Origin: Lentzea atacamensis
Lineage (GTDB): Bacteria > Actinomycetota > Actinomycetes > Mycobacteriales > Pseudonocardiaceae
NCBI RefSeq assembly: GCF_003269295.1
Contig: NZ_QLTT01000008.1
Location: 203,127 to 267,126, forward strand
Reading direction: 5' to 3'
DNA: 64,000 nucleotides
Positions 17,044 through 26,500 of the stretch are shown piece by piece; the first letter of the stretch is position 1, and the number at the start of each line of letters is the position of its first letter. Position numbers and translations under genes: made by a program. The notes beneath the pieces were generated by a model. It ran no database searches, had not been told where the DNA came from, and was given only the letters and a program-made list of their open reading frames with translations.

Positions 17044-17574
17044 TCAGACGTCGTAGAGCGCGGCCAACCGCGGCAACCGGCGCCCCATCTCCGCCTCGTC
17101 GTCGAACGCGAAGTCCCAGTCCGGGTCGAGCTCCGGATAGCGGATCGTGAAGGCGTCCTCCGGCAGCTTCATGCCGGTGGCGGCGAGGTGTGCGTCCCAC
17201 GCGATGGAGAGTGCTGCCTCGCACTCGAACTCCAGGCCCGACTCGGCTGCCGACACCACGGCCGGCAGGGTGGCGAGGGTGTCGGGGGATGCCACGGCTG
17301 CCGTGAAGACCTCCTCGCCCTGCAGGAGGAGCCAGCCGCGGAAGTAGTCGAAGCCGTCGTCCGAGCAGCCGCCGTTCATCAGGTAGGCGGCTGCCCACAG
17401 CGGGTTCCGGTACGAGAGCGCCAGGAGGTCCCACAGGGTTTGCTGGGTCGCGACGATCTGGGCGGGCGGCGCGCCGGCCAGCAGGCGGGTGGCGGCGGTG
17501 GCCACGGCGCAGCAGTCGGTGGGGTCGGGGACGGCGGAACGGGCGGCGGCTATCAGGGGCCAGAAGGTTTCCAC
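17044..17574 (-). CDS. DUF4240 domain protein
   Basis: A 176-residue protein beginning VETFWPLIAAARSAV, with the DUF4240 core LWAAAYLMNGGCSDDGFDYFR and GWLLLQGEEVFTAAVASPDTL, and an acidic C-terminus (YPELDPDWDFAFDDEAEM). DUF4240 proteins are common in actinomycetes and are often near WGR-domain or conflict-related genes; their function is unknown. GTG at 17574 is the first start giving the FWPLI family beginning; the longer frame upstream is not family-like. The stop abuts the minisatellite. Confidence 0.82.
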   Translation of the reverse strand: METFWPLIAAARSAVPDPTDCCAVATAATRLLAGAPPAQIVATQQTLWDLLALSYRNPLWAAAYLMNGGCSDDGFDYFRGWLLLQGEEVFTAAVASPDTLATLPAVVSAAESGLEFECEAALSIAWDAHLAATGMKLPEDAFTIRYPELDPDWDFAFDDEAEMGRRLPRLAALYDV

Positions 17575-17649
17575 GTTTCTCAGCGTGGCAGAGCGGTCTG
17601 ACAATTTTGGGGACTGACGAACGACGTGGGGACGATCTAGGTTGGAAGC

Positions 17650-18462
17650 ATGATCAGGACCTTGTGGCGTTCGCTCGAAGCCGTGCACGCGATGATCTAC
17701 TTCGCTCCCGAGGCGGACAGCCGGTACGCGGCCGCGGGGCTGGATCGGGCCGGCGGGTACTTCGCTTCACGGGCGGCGGCGCTCGGGGCGGCCGGCGCCG
17801 AGGTTGTGATCTCCACGTTCTACAACTTCAACCCCGCGCTGGTCCGGGCGCGGATCCCGCAGGCGTGGGAGACGGTCACGCCCGAGCGGATGCTCGAGAT
17901 GAGGCTCGAGGCCGCGGACGAGGCGCTCAAGAAGGTGCTGCCGGACGACCTCAAGGAGATCACCGAGCTCGCCAGGAAGGCCGCCGAGCGGGCCAGGGAG
18001 ATGTTGCACGGGCGGACGTTGTTCGCCGCGCACGCGAGTTTGCCGTGGCCTGAGGAGACCCGTCTGCAGCTGTGGCACGCGCAGACGTTGCTGCGCGAGT
18101 TCCGCGGGGACGGGCACCTCGCGGCGTTGCTGCGGCACAACATCACCGGTATCGAGGCGCTCGTGCTGCACGCGGCCGAAGGGGAGATCCCGGCCGAGAC
18201 GTTGCGGAAGACGCGCGGGTGGTCCGAGGAGCAGTGGGCGGAGACGGTCGAGGATCTGCGGAAGCGTGGCCTGGTCAACGACGAGCAGCTGCTGTCGGAG
18301 GCCGGGCGCGAGCTGCGGCAGAGCATCGAGGACGAGACCGACCGCATGAACGCGCCCGCCTACGACGTGTTGTCGGAGCAGGAGAAGCGGCGTTATGTGG
18401 AGCTGGCCGGGCCGTTGAGCAAGGCCGTCGTCGAAGCGGGGATGGTGCCTGGCCGGCGTTGA
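17650..18462 (+). CDS. SCO6745 family protein (SalK-like)
   Basis: A 270-residue soluble protein. Features include AVHAMIYFAPEADSRYAAAGL at the start, a helical middle with TLFAAHASLPWP, WHAQTLLREFRGDGHLAALL, and a C-terminal winged-helix-like part (GWSEEQWAETVEDLRKRGLV; DDE-rich). This is the pattern of the SCO6745/SalK family, which occurs in many Streptomyces-like genomes and natural-product clusters; the biochemical role is not established. Its 3' end overlaps the convergent flavin monooxygenase by about 70 bases. Confidence 0.78.
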   Translation: MIRTLWRSLEAVHAMIYFAPEADSRYAAAGLDRAGGYFASRAAALGAAGAEVVISTFYNFNPALVRARIPQAWETVTPERMLEMRLEAADEALKKVLPDDLKEITELARKAAERAREMLHGRTLFAAHASLPWPEETRLQLWHAQTLLREFRGDGHLAALLRHNITGIEALVLHAAEGEIPAETLRKTRGWSEEQWAETVEDLRKRGLVNDEQLLSEAGRELRQSIEDETDRMNAPAYDVLSEQEKRRYVELAGPLSKAVVEAGMVPGRR

Positions 18463-19811
18463 GTGAGGTCGTAGTCGGCCGGGTTGAACGAACGGATGCG
18501 GCGCATCATGCGGATGGTCGACCACGGCCACATCGTCGAGTTCCGGCCGTTGGCGTCGAGGTAGTACGAGGTGCAGCCACCGGTGTTGTAGACAGTGCGC
18601 TGCAACGCCACCTGCACCGACGAGTTGAACGCCGCCTGCACCGACGGGCGCACGTCGGCGACGGGCCAGTCGCGATCACGCAACGCGGTCAACGCCGAGG
18701 CGATGTAGCGCAGCTGGGTCTCGATGATCGTGAACGCCGACGAGTGCCCGGTGCCGAGATTGGGACCCAGCAACAGGAACAGGTTCGGGAACCCGTGCAC
18801 GGACGTCCCCAGGTACGCCTGCGGGCTGCCGCGCCAGACCGAGGCCAGCGAGGCCCCGCCGGCCCGCACGCGAGACGCGATCGGCGGGTCGCTGAAGTGG
18901 AAACCCGTGCCGAAGATGATCGTGTCGACCTTGTGCTCCACACCGTCCGCGCCGATGATCCCGTCCGCGGTGAAGCCCTGAACGGCGTGCGGCACAACGG
19001 ACACGTTCGGCTGCGCCAGCGCGGGGTAGTAGGTGTCCGACATCAGCAACCGCTTGCACCCCAGCACGAAGTCGGGGGTGAGCACGGAACGCAGAGCGCG
19101 ATCCCGGATCGCTCGCCGCAGGTGCAGCAACCCGAGCCGCTGCACCACCTTCATCACCGCCGGGTGCCGGAACCCGAAGCTGAACAGCTCCAGGAACCCG
19201 AACACGACCGACCGCGGCAGCTTCAGCGACGGCTTCGGCAACACCCAGGGAGCCGTGCGCTGGAACAGGAACAGCTGATCGACGCGTGGCTGGATCTCCG
19301 GCACGAACTGCACCGCCGACGCGCCCGTGCCGACCACCGCGACCCGGCTCCCGGAGAAGTCGCGCCACCGCGCGGAGTGGAACACCTCGCCCTGGAACAC
19401 CGACGCGTCCAGGGGGATCTTCGGCTCGTGCCACGGCCCGGTGGCCGACACCAGCACACGCGCGGAGATGACTCCTGAGGTCGTGGTGACCTGCCAGCGC
19501 GACCCGTCCCAGACCGCGTCCAGCATCTCCGTGTCGTACTGCGGCTCAATCCCGAAGGACGCAGCCGTCTCGCGCAGATAAGCCAGGATCTCCGGCTGTC
19601 CCGAGAACGCCGCGCTCCACCGCCGTGGCGCGAACGAGTACGAGTACAGCGCCGACGGGATGTCGCACGCGCACCCCGGATAGACGTTGTCCCGCCACGT
19701 CCCGCCCAGGGACGACGCCTTCTCGATCACGTGCGCGTCGAATCCCAGTTCGCGCAGCCTGATGGCCGCACCGATGCCCGCTGGTCCCGCTCCGATGACG
19801 AGTACGTCCAC
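18393..19811 (-). CDS. Flavin-containing / Baeyer-Villiger type monooxygenase
   Basis: A 472-residue FAD/NADPH monooxygenase. The FAD-binding GAGPAGIGAA is at residues 7-16 and SLGGTWRDNVYPGCACD follows, as in Baeyer-Villiger enzymes. The fingerprint FQGEVFHSARW sits before the NADPH-binding VVGTGASAVQ. ATGTGF-like GTGFHFSD and a C-terminal LLGPNLGTGHSS complete the family. It likely oxidises ketones or related hydrophobic compounds. GTG 19811 is the start. A TetR gene is divergent 52 bp away and probably controls it. Its 3' end overlaps the SCO6745 gene. Confidence 0.9.
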   Translation of the reverse strand: MDVLVIGAGPAGIGAAIRLRELGFDAHVIEKASSLGGTWRDNVYPGCACDIPSALYSYSFAPRRWSAAFSGQPEILAYLRETAASFGIEPQYDTEMLDAVWDGSRWQVTTTSGVISARVLVSATGPWHEPKIPLDASVFQGEVFHSARWRDFSGSRVAVVGTGASAVQFVPEIQPRVDQLFLFQRTAPWVLPKPSLKLPRSVVFGFLELFSFGFRHPAVMKVVQRLGLLHLRRAIRDRALRSVLTPDFVLGCKRLLMSDTYYPALAQPNVSVVPHAVQGFTADGIIGADGVEHKVDTIIFGTGFHFSDPPIASRVRAGGASLASVWRGSPQAYLGTSVHGFPNLFLLLGPNLGTGHSSAFTIIETQLRYIASALTALRDRDWPVADVRPSVQAAFNSSVQVALQRTVYNTGGCTSYYLDANGRNSTMWPWSTIRMMRRIRSFNPADYDLTQRRPGTIPASTTALLNGPASST

Positions 19812-19813
19812 AG

Positions 19814-19826
19814 ATACCGACGGTAT
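19814..19826. promoter_or_regulatory. Candidate TetR operator between monooxygenase and regulator
   Basis: ATACCG-A-CGGTAT is a perfect 6-bp inverted repeat with one central base, placed three bases upstream of the monooxygenase start codon and about 38 bases upstream of the TetR start. Its location fits self-regulation and repression of the monooxygenase. Confidence 0.5.
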
Positions 19827-19863
19827 TTCGATTCCAATGGCATGTCAACGTATGCTCCCAGGC

Positions 19864-20466
19864 ATGGCACGGTTGACCCGCGCGGAGAGCCAGGCGCGCA
19901 CCAGGACGTTGCTGAGCGGGACGGCCCAGAAGCTGTTCCTGCGCGACGGCTACCACGCCACGTCGCTCGAGAAGGTCGCCGACACGGCCGGCTTCTCCAA
20001 GGGCGCGGTGTACTCGAACTTCGGCAGCAAGGACGAGCTCTGCCTGGTGGTCCTCGACGCCCTCTACGCCGAGCGCATCACGCGGATCGCCGAGGTCTTC
20101 ACGACCGGCACCACCATCGAAGAACGCCTCCAGGCCTTCGAGGCCTACGCCGAGACCATGATCGGCGACGCGCCGCGCACGCGGTTCGAGGTCGAGTTCG
20201 CCCTGCAGGCGCGCAAGGACCCCGAGCTGCGCCAGGAGCTCGCGCGGCGTGCCAACTCGGTCGTGGACGCGCTGAGGGGCCTCATCGACCACCAGGCCGA
20301 GGAGCTCGGCCTGCGGCCCGTGCTGCCCACCGAGAACGTCGCCCGCGCGCTGCTCAGCCTCGGCGTCGGGCTGGGCGTGCAGCGGTTCGTCGACGGTGAG
20401 CCCTCGATCAGCGTGCTCACCGACACCATGCGGGTGCTACTCGGTGTCCATCTCCCGATGCGTTGA
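19864..20466 (+). CDS. TetR/AcrR family transcriptional regulator
   Basis: 200 residues. The N-terminal helix-turn-helix reads GYHATSLEKVADTAGFSKGAVYSNFGSKDEL at about 29-60, the standard TetR signature. The rest is a helical ligand-binding domain (RFEVEFALQARKDPELRQEL). ATG 19864 is preferred; another ATG is four codons upstream at 19852. It is divergent from the flavin monooxygenase, its probable target, and its last 30 bases overlap the convergent ctaD end. Confidence 0.9.
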   Translation: MARLTRAESQARTRTLLSGTAQKLFLRDGYHATSLEKVADTAGFSKGAVYSNFGSKDELCLVVLDALYAERITRIAEVFTTGTTIEERLQAFEAYAETMIGDAPRTRFEVEFALQARKDPELRQELARRANSVVDALRGLIDHQAEELGLRPVLPTENVARALLSLGVGLGVQRFVDGEPSISVLTDTMRVLLGVHLPMR

Positions 20467-22200
20467 GGCCAGCGCCTTCTCGGTCGGCTCGTCCTTGCCG
20501 ACCTCGCGCCTTCCGGGATGCAGCAGGGAGAAGTGCGACTCCTCGCGCATCCGCTCGACCATGTGCGGGTAGTGCAGCTCGAACGCCGGGCGCTCCGACC
20601 GGATCCGCGGCAGCTCCTTGAAGTTGTGCCGCGGCGGTGGAGACGTGGTCGCCCACTCCAGCGAGTTGCCGTAGCCCCACGGGTCGTCCTGCGGTGCCGG
20701 ATCGCCGTAGCGGTAGGACTTGAAGACGTTGTAGACGAACGGCAGCACGGAGGCGCCGAGCAGGAATGAGCCGATCGTGGAGATGGTGTTCAGCGTCGTG
20801 AAGCCGTCCGACTCCAGATAGTCGGCGTAGCGGCGCGGCATGCCCTCGTTGCCCAGCCAGTGCTGGACGAGGAACGTGCCGTGGAAGCCGAAGAACGTGG
20901 TCCAGAAGTGCAGCTTGCCCAGCGGCTCGTTGAGCATGCGGCCCGTCATCTTCGGGAACCAGAAGTAGATGCCGGCGTAGGTCGCGAACACGATCGTGCC
21001 GAACAGCACGTAGTGGAAGTGCGCCACCACGAAGTACGTGTCCGACACGTGGAAGTCGACCGGCGGTGACGCCAGCAGGATGCCGGTCAGGCCGCCGAAG
21101 AGGAACGTGATCAGGAAGCCGACGCTGAACAGCATCGGCGTCTCGAACGTCAGCTGTCCCTTCCACATCGTGCCGATCCAGTTGAAGAACTTGATCCCGG
21201 TCGGCACGGCGATGAGGAACGTCATCAGTGCGAAGAACGGCAGCAGGATCGCGCCCGTGGCGTACATGTGGTGCGCCCACACTGCCACGGACAGCATCGC
21301 GATCGCCAGCGTCGCGAACACCAGTCCTTTGTAGCCGAACAGCGGTTTGCGGCTGAACACCGGGAAGATCTCCGTCACGATCCCGAAGAACGGCAACGCG
21401 ACGATGTACACCTCGGGGTGGCCGAAGAACCAGAACAGGTGCTGCCACAGGATCACGCCGCCGTTGGCCGGGTCGAACACGTGCGCCCCGAGGTGCCGGT
21501 CCGCCGCGAGGCCCATGAGCGCCGCGGTCAGGATCGGGAAGGCCAGCAGGATCAGCACGGACGTCACCAGGATGTTCCAGGTGAAGATCGGCATCCGGAA
21601 CATCGTCATGCCCGGCGCCCGCAGCGTCACGACCGTCGTCGTCATGTTGACCGCGCCGAGGATCGTGCCCAGACCGGACACCGCGAGGCCCATGATCCAC
21701 AGGTCCGCGCCGACACCTGGCGAGTGCACCGCGGAGGACAGCGGTGTGTAGGCGAACCAGCCGAAGTCGGCCGCGCCACCCGGCGTCACGAACCCGGCGA
21801 CGACGGTGATGCCGCCGAACAGGTACAGCCAGTAGGAGAAGGCGTTGAGGCGGGGGAACGCGACGTCCGGCGAGCCGATCTGCAGCGGCAGGATGAAGTT
21901 CGCGAACCCGAACAGGATCGGCGTCGCGTAGAGCAACAGCATGATCGTGCCGTGCATGGTGAACAGCTGGTTGAACTGCTCGTTCGACAGGTACTGCAGA
22001 CCCGGCCGCGCCAGCTCGCCGCGCATCAGCAGCGCCATCACGCCGCCGATCATGAAGAACGCGAACGACGTGGTCAGGTACATGATCCCGATCTGCTTGG
22101 GATCTGTCGTCTTGAACAGCGAGAGGAAGTACGACCCCTTCGGCCGTGCGCGCGCAGCCCCGGGATGAGGTACCACCGGCGTTGGCTTGATCGTGGTCAT
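20437..22200 (-). CDS. ctaD: Cytochrome c oxidase subunit I (CtaD)
   Basis: The 587-residue catalytic subunit of aa3-type terminal oxidase, an integral membrane protein of about 12 helices. Ligand residues are intact: low-spin heme histidine in FTMHGTIML, the CuB histidine and cross-linked tyrosine in FFGHPEVYI, the histidine pair in WAHHMYATG, and heme histidines in VVAHFHYVLFG. Proton-channel segments (TPILFGFANFILPLQIG, MPIFTWNIL) are present. The charged C-terminal tail is usual in actinobacteria. The other oxidase subunits are not in this window, which is normal for ctaD in this phylum. Confidence 0.96.
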   Translation of the reverse strand: MTTIKPTPVVPHPGAARARPKGSYFLSLFKTTDPKQIGIMYLTTSFAFFMIGGVMALLMRGELARPGLQYLSNEQFNQLFTMHGTIMLLLYATPILFGFANFILPLQIGSPDVAFPRLNAFSYWLYLFGGITVVAGFVTPGGAADFGWFAYTPLSSAVHSPGVGADLWIMGLAVSGLGTILGAVNMTTTVVTLRAPGMTMFRMPIFTWNILVTSVLILLAFPILTAALMGLAADRHLGAHVFDPANGGVILWQHLFWFFGHPEVYIVALPFFGIVTEIFPVFSRKPLFGYKGLVFATLAIAMLSVAVWAHHMYATGAILLPFFALMTFLIAVPTGIKFFNWIGTMWKGQLTFETPMLFSVGFLITFLFGGLTGILLASPPVDFHVSDTYFVVAHFHYVLFGTIVFATYAGIYFWFPKMTGRMLNEPLGKLHFWTTFFGFHGTFLVQHWLGNEGMPRRYADYLESDGFTTLNTISTIGSFLLGASVLPFVYNVFKSYRYGDPAPQDDPWGYGNSLEWATTSPPPRHNFKELPRIRSERPAFELHYPHMVERMREESHFSLLHPGRREVGKDEPTEKALASTHREMDTE

Positions 22201-22237
22201 CTCGCCTCCTCGCGTGCCAGGAGCATCGTCCTCCCGG

Positions 22238-23563
22238 TCAGACGCCGGGGCAATCCATGACCAGCGCCGCCGAGGTCACCGGCACCACCGGAGCACCCGC
22301 CGAGATGCCGCTGACCTGCACGTAGTAGGCGCCAGGAGGCAATCCGCCGAATTTGATCGTCATGGTCTCGGAGATCGCCGGGCTGCGTGATTCGACCTGT
22401 TTGCCGTTCTCGTCGAGCAGCGCGACCTTCAACGCCCGGCGCGTGGTGTCCTTCAGCTCGATGACGACGTCCAGGTCCTCGCCGGTCATGACCAGGTCGG
22501 GCACGATGACCTGCGGTTCCGTGTTCGTGACGTTCCTGGGGACGATCTCCTTCGCGGTCAGGAACGACTCGACGGCGTCCAGGACGGCGGCGTTGTCCTG
22601 CAGGGACGTGTGCTGCTCTGTGACCCGGTGCAGCGTGTTCGACGACAACGCGAGTCCACGGCGCGCGGCCCCGACCATCGGCACCGTCGCGTCGCCGTAC
22701 AGCTCCTCGCCCTCGTACGTGCGGTAGCAGGTCACCCCGCCGTCGGCGATGCGCGCGGTCGTGGCGGTCGGCTGCTTGCCACCGAGGATCGCGTAGGTCC
22801 GGTCGGCGAACGAGTCGTTCAACGCGCCGTGGAACGCCATCGCGTCCTCGACCATCTTCGTGTCCAGCTCGGGCAACGTCGTCTCGGTCGTCTTGACCAG
22901 GCCGGACGGGCTCTCGATGCACGCGTACTCGGGCAGCAGCTGGTGCAGCGACGGCATCGACCTCGCGAACTCGGTCAGGTCGATCGCGAGCGGCCCGAGT
23001 CCTTTGCGGACGCCGTTGACCAGCTGGTCCAGCGCTGCCGCCGCACCGCGGAACGGCGTGCCCATGGTGATCAGCTTGTCGGTGCGCTCGGCCATTCCGC
23101 ACTGCTCGACGCACCACCGCGCGACGAGGCCGCCCATGGAGTGGCACACGAAGCTGACTTTGGCGTCCGGGCCGAGCTTGTCCAGCGCCTCGTCGACGCG
23201 CTTGGCCAGCAGCGCGCCGTTGTAGCGGTTGGACAGGCGCCAGTCGTAGGCGAAGAGCAGCAGGTTGCCCTTCTCGACGGTGTAGCCGAGCGAGTTCAGC
23301 CGGCGAGTCACCCGGTCGTAGCCCTTCAGGGGCGTCCAGATGCCGGGGATGATGTGCAGGTCCGACATCAGCGCCACGGGTTCGATGCCGTCACCGGGGT
23401 GCTCGTCCCCGATGCCCGGCGGCAGCTTGAGCCGCTGCAGGCTGCGGCCGAGGGTCAGCACGGCGCGCAGGGCGGCCTTGCCGGACACCTCCCAGACCAT
23501 GCCGTCGGGACCCCTGAGCGTGCTGCCGAGAATGCCGGGCAGGACGACGACCAGATCGCTCAT
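22238..23563 (-). CDS. LCAT-like lipase / alpha-beta hydrolase coupled to the caspase gene
   Basis: A 441-residue alpha/beta hydrolase. The N-terminus VVVLPGILGSTLRGPDG matches lecithin:cholesterol acyltransferase-like lipases (oxyanion region). The nucleophile elbow is CHSMGGLVAR near residue 165. The acid is probably in ELYGDATVPM and the base histidine in EQHTSLQDN, giving a complete triad by about residue 320. A C-terminal beta-rich domain of about 100 residues (EPQVIVPDLVMTGEDLDV; FGGLPPGAYYVQVSG) follows. There is no signal peptide, so the enzyme stays in the cytoplasm or at the inner membrane face, unlike ordinary secreted lipases. Its ATG follows directly on the TAG stop of the caspase-STAND gene, so production is coupled to that protein; it may be its effector. 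Confidence 0.86.
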   Translation of the reverse strand: MSDLVVVLPGILGSTLRGPDGMVWEVSGKAALRAVLTLGRSLQRLKLPPGIGDEHPGDGIEPVALMSDLHIIPGIWTPLKGYDRVTRRLNSLGYTVEKGNLLLFAYDWRLSNRYNGALLAKRVDEALDKLGPDAKVSFVCHSMGGLVARWCVEQCGMAERTDKLITMGTPFRGAAAALDQLVNGVRKGLGPLAIDLTEFARSMPSLHQLLPEYACIESPSGLVKTTETTLPELDTKMVEDAMAFHGALNDSFADRTYAILGGKQPTATTARIADGGVTCYRTYEGEELYGDATVPMVGAARRGLALSSNTLHRVTEQHTSLQDNAAVLDAVESFLTAKEIVPRNVTNTEPQVIVPDLVMTGEDLDVVIELKDTTRRALKVALLDENGKQVESRSPAISETMTIKFGGLPPGAYYVQVSGISAGAPVVPVTSAALVMDCPGV

Positions 23564-26500
23564 CTAAGACTCCGCTCCCTGAGATCCTTCGGCGAGCTTG
23601 CGGATGAGGGTGAGCAGCGTGAGGTTCGCCGGCACCAGGTAGGTCAGCTCGTGGATCCACGCCAGGCGCTGCCCAGCCGCGGGCAACGCGAGCCGCACGT
23701 CACCGGCCCTCGCCCTGGCGACCACCTTGTACAGCGCGGCCAGCGGGTGCGGCTCCAGCGCCGTCACGGCCTGGGAGAGCGCCTGCGGGGACGCCCCCGC
23801 CGCCAGGCCGCGCAGGATCTCCGCGGTGCGGTCGGGGTTCTCCAGCGCGTCCAGCACGAGGTCGAGCACGTCCGAGTCCTCGTCGGCCAGCAGCAGCAAC
23901 GCGTGCACCGGCCGGTTGTCCCGGACGTTCTTCAGGACTTCCTTGTCCAGCAGCTCTTCCCGGCGCGTCGCCAGCAGCTCGCGGCGGCGGGCGGGCGCGG
24001 CGTCGACGAACTCGTCCGCGAGGCTCGCCAGCAGCCACGGCCGGTAGGCGTGCACCACGCCCTGCTGCTGGGCGGCCGCGCGGCGCGACTGGATGTTCTG
24101 GGCCTCGATCAGGCTCGTCCCGTACAGCACCTCGGTGATCGCCACGTCGGCGTCGGTCGACAGCAGCTCAGGGTGGTCGACCAGGACAGCGCGCTCCTCG
24201 ACGTACGAGCGGGCGAACACCCACTTGCGCGCGGTCTTCAGCAACGTCCGGTCCACCGTCAGCCAGTCCGGTGTGGTGTCCCACGGCCAGGGGCGGCCGG
24301 AGTCGTAGTGGCGGCGGGCGATGTCGTGCACGTCGTGGATCGCCTGCCGGGACTGCCCGACGTGCGTGAGCGCCTGGCAGAGCCACCTGCCCGCCGCCGG
24401 GTCACCGGGTGACGTCGCCGCGGCCCGCAGCATCAGCAGGGTCGCCAGGTGGGGCCCGGTGAAGTGAGCGGTCACCCGTTCCCACGTCTCGTCGACGATC
24501 TCGGGCTGGCCGAGGCCGGCGCAGATCGTGTCGAGCGTGAACAGCGCGGCCGCCAGCGTCGACAACCGGTGCGAGTGCTCCTGCAGCAGGCACACCTCGA
24601 CCGCTCTCAGCCCGGTCACGAGCGCGTCCGCGGGCTTGCCCGCGTCCCGCTGCCGCCGCATCAGGTTGTGCAGCGCCAGGCCGTGGATCCGCAGGCCGTC
24701 CGCGAGGTCCGCCGCCTGCCGCGCGGTGTCGAGCGCCTCGGCCCTGCGGCTGACCATGCTGTAGGCGACGCTCAGGCTCAGCGCCGCGTCCGCGAGCTGC
24801 GGGCGGAACGCGGCGTGCCGGCCGAGCGCGCCGCTGATGTCCGCGGCCTGCTGCGTGGTGCGGGCGGCCTCGGCCAGCCTGCCGAGCGTGAGGTGGTCGC
24901 GGCTCAGCTCGACGAGTGCGCTGACCAGGTGCGCGAGGAACACGGGGTTCGTCTGCGCGAGGGCGTAGTACAGCTCGACGGCCTGCTTGGAGCGTTGCAT
25001 CGCCTCGTAGCGCCGGCCGGTTTCGCTGCACCGCGCCGCAAGGCACGTCATCGCGCGGGCGAGCGGAGCGTCGGAGTCGACCGCGGCCACCGCGTCCCTC
25101 GCCGTGGACAGCGCCTCGTGCCTGCGCCCCAGCATCGCGTAGACCTCGCTCAGGTCCACCAGCGCGCCGCTCAAGTGCGCCGCGTACGTCGGGTTGTCGG
25201 CGCCATGCGTGGTCGTCTTCGCGATGCGTTGCGCGAGTCGCTTGTGTGTGAGGGTCTCCGCTGTCGTCGGTGTCGACGCGACCAGCTCCCGGTACCGCAC
25301 CACGGCTTCCTCCGCGGGCGCCACCGCTTGCTGGAGCCGTCCGGCCTCGCGGAACCGCTGACCGAGCCGGTTGAGCACGAAAGCCAGGTCCGCCAGGTAC
25401 ATCCGGGTGGTCGGCACGAGCGTGCGGAAGTGGTCGGCGGCCTCCTCCAGCGGTGGGATGGCCTCGTCGCCGCGGCCCCAGTGCGTGAGCTCGCCGGCCG
25501 CCGTCGTCGCCGCGAGTGCGATGTCCGGCAACAGCATCCGGTTCAGCATCGCCAGCTCGCGCAGACCGTCCAGCGCACGGGTGCCCGCGTGCCCGCAGTG
25601 CCGCCACGCGTACTTCCACAGGTAGCCCGGCACGTCGGGCGGCACCCCGGCGTCGATCCGCTGCCGGTACAGCTCGATCAGCGCGCACGCCACCTTCTCC
25701 GCGTCCGGCGCGAACACCGCTTCCCTGCTCGGCGCGAACGGCGGCCGCAGGTGGTCGGCGAACGTCTGGTGCGTCAGCTTGAAGACCGCCGTGCCCTCCT
25801 CACCGTCCTGCACGACGTGACGGCCCAGTTCGGTGAGCACGGCGGTGATCTCGTCCCGCCCGAACTCCGTACCGGACAACGCCTTCGCGACCGCGATCCA
25901 CTCGGTCTCGGGGAAGCCCGCGCCGTAGCTCCACGTCAACGCCGTCAGCAACGCACGTGCGGAAGGCACCTTCGCGAGCTCACGGTCGAACGCCGCGTCC
26001 AGCGAGAGCTTCAAGTCGGCGTTGAACTGCCCCCTGGCGTCGGCCAGCACCTGGTCGGTGATCATCCACGCGGTCAGGAACGGCAGCTTCGCCAGTTCGT
26101 CCACAGTGGACTGCGGTGCGTCCGGGCCGAGCCGCGCGAGCACGTACTCGCGGACGTCTGTCTCGCTGCCGGCCTCGTCGAGGTTCAGCACCTCGACCGG
26201 CGACAGCTCGGTGAGCAGCGGTGCACCACCGGCCACCCGGTGGGCCTGCCGGGTCGAGACGATCACGACGGCGCAGCTCGCGAGCTTGGTCAGCAGCGAG
26301 GTGGCGATCGAGAACGACTCACCGCGCGCCTCGTCCAGGCCGTCGACCACCAGCACCGGCGGCGTGGTGAGCGTGCTGACCACGCCGACCAGTTCGGCGG
26401 CACCCCGGCGCGGCCCTTCCGGCTCGGGAATCAGGCCCGCGCCCACGAGCTGGCGGCTGAGCAGGTCGGCGACGCGGTCGGCGTCCATCGCGCGGGCGTG

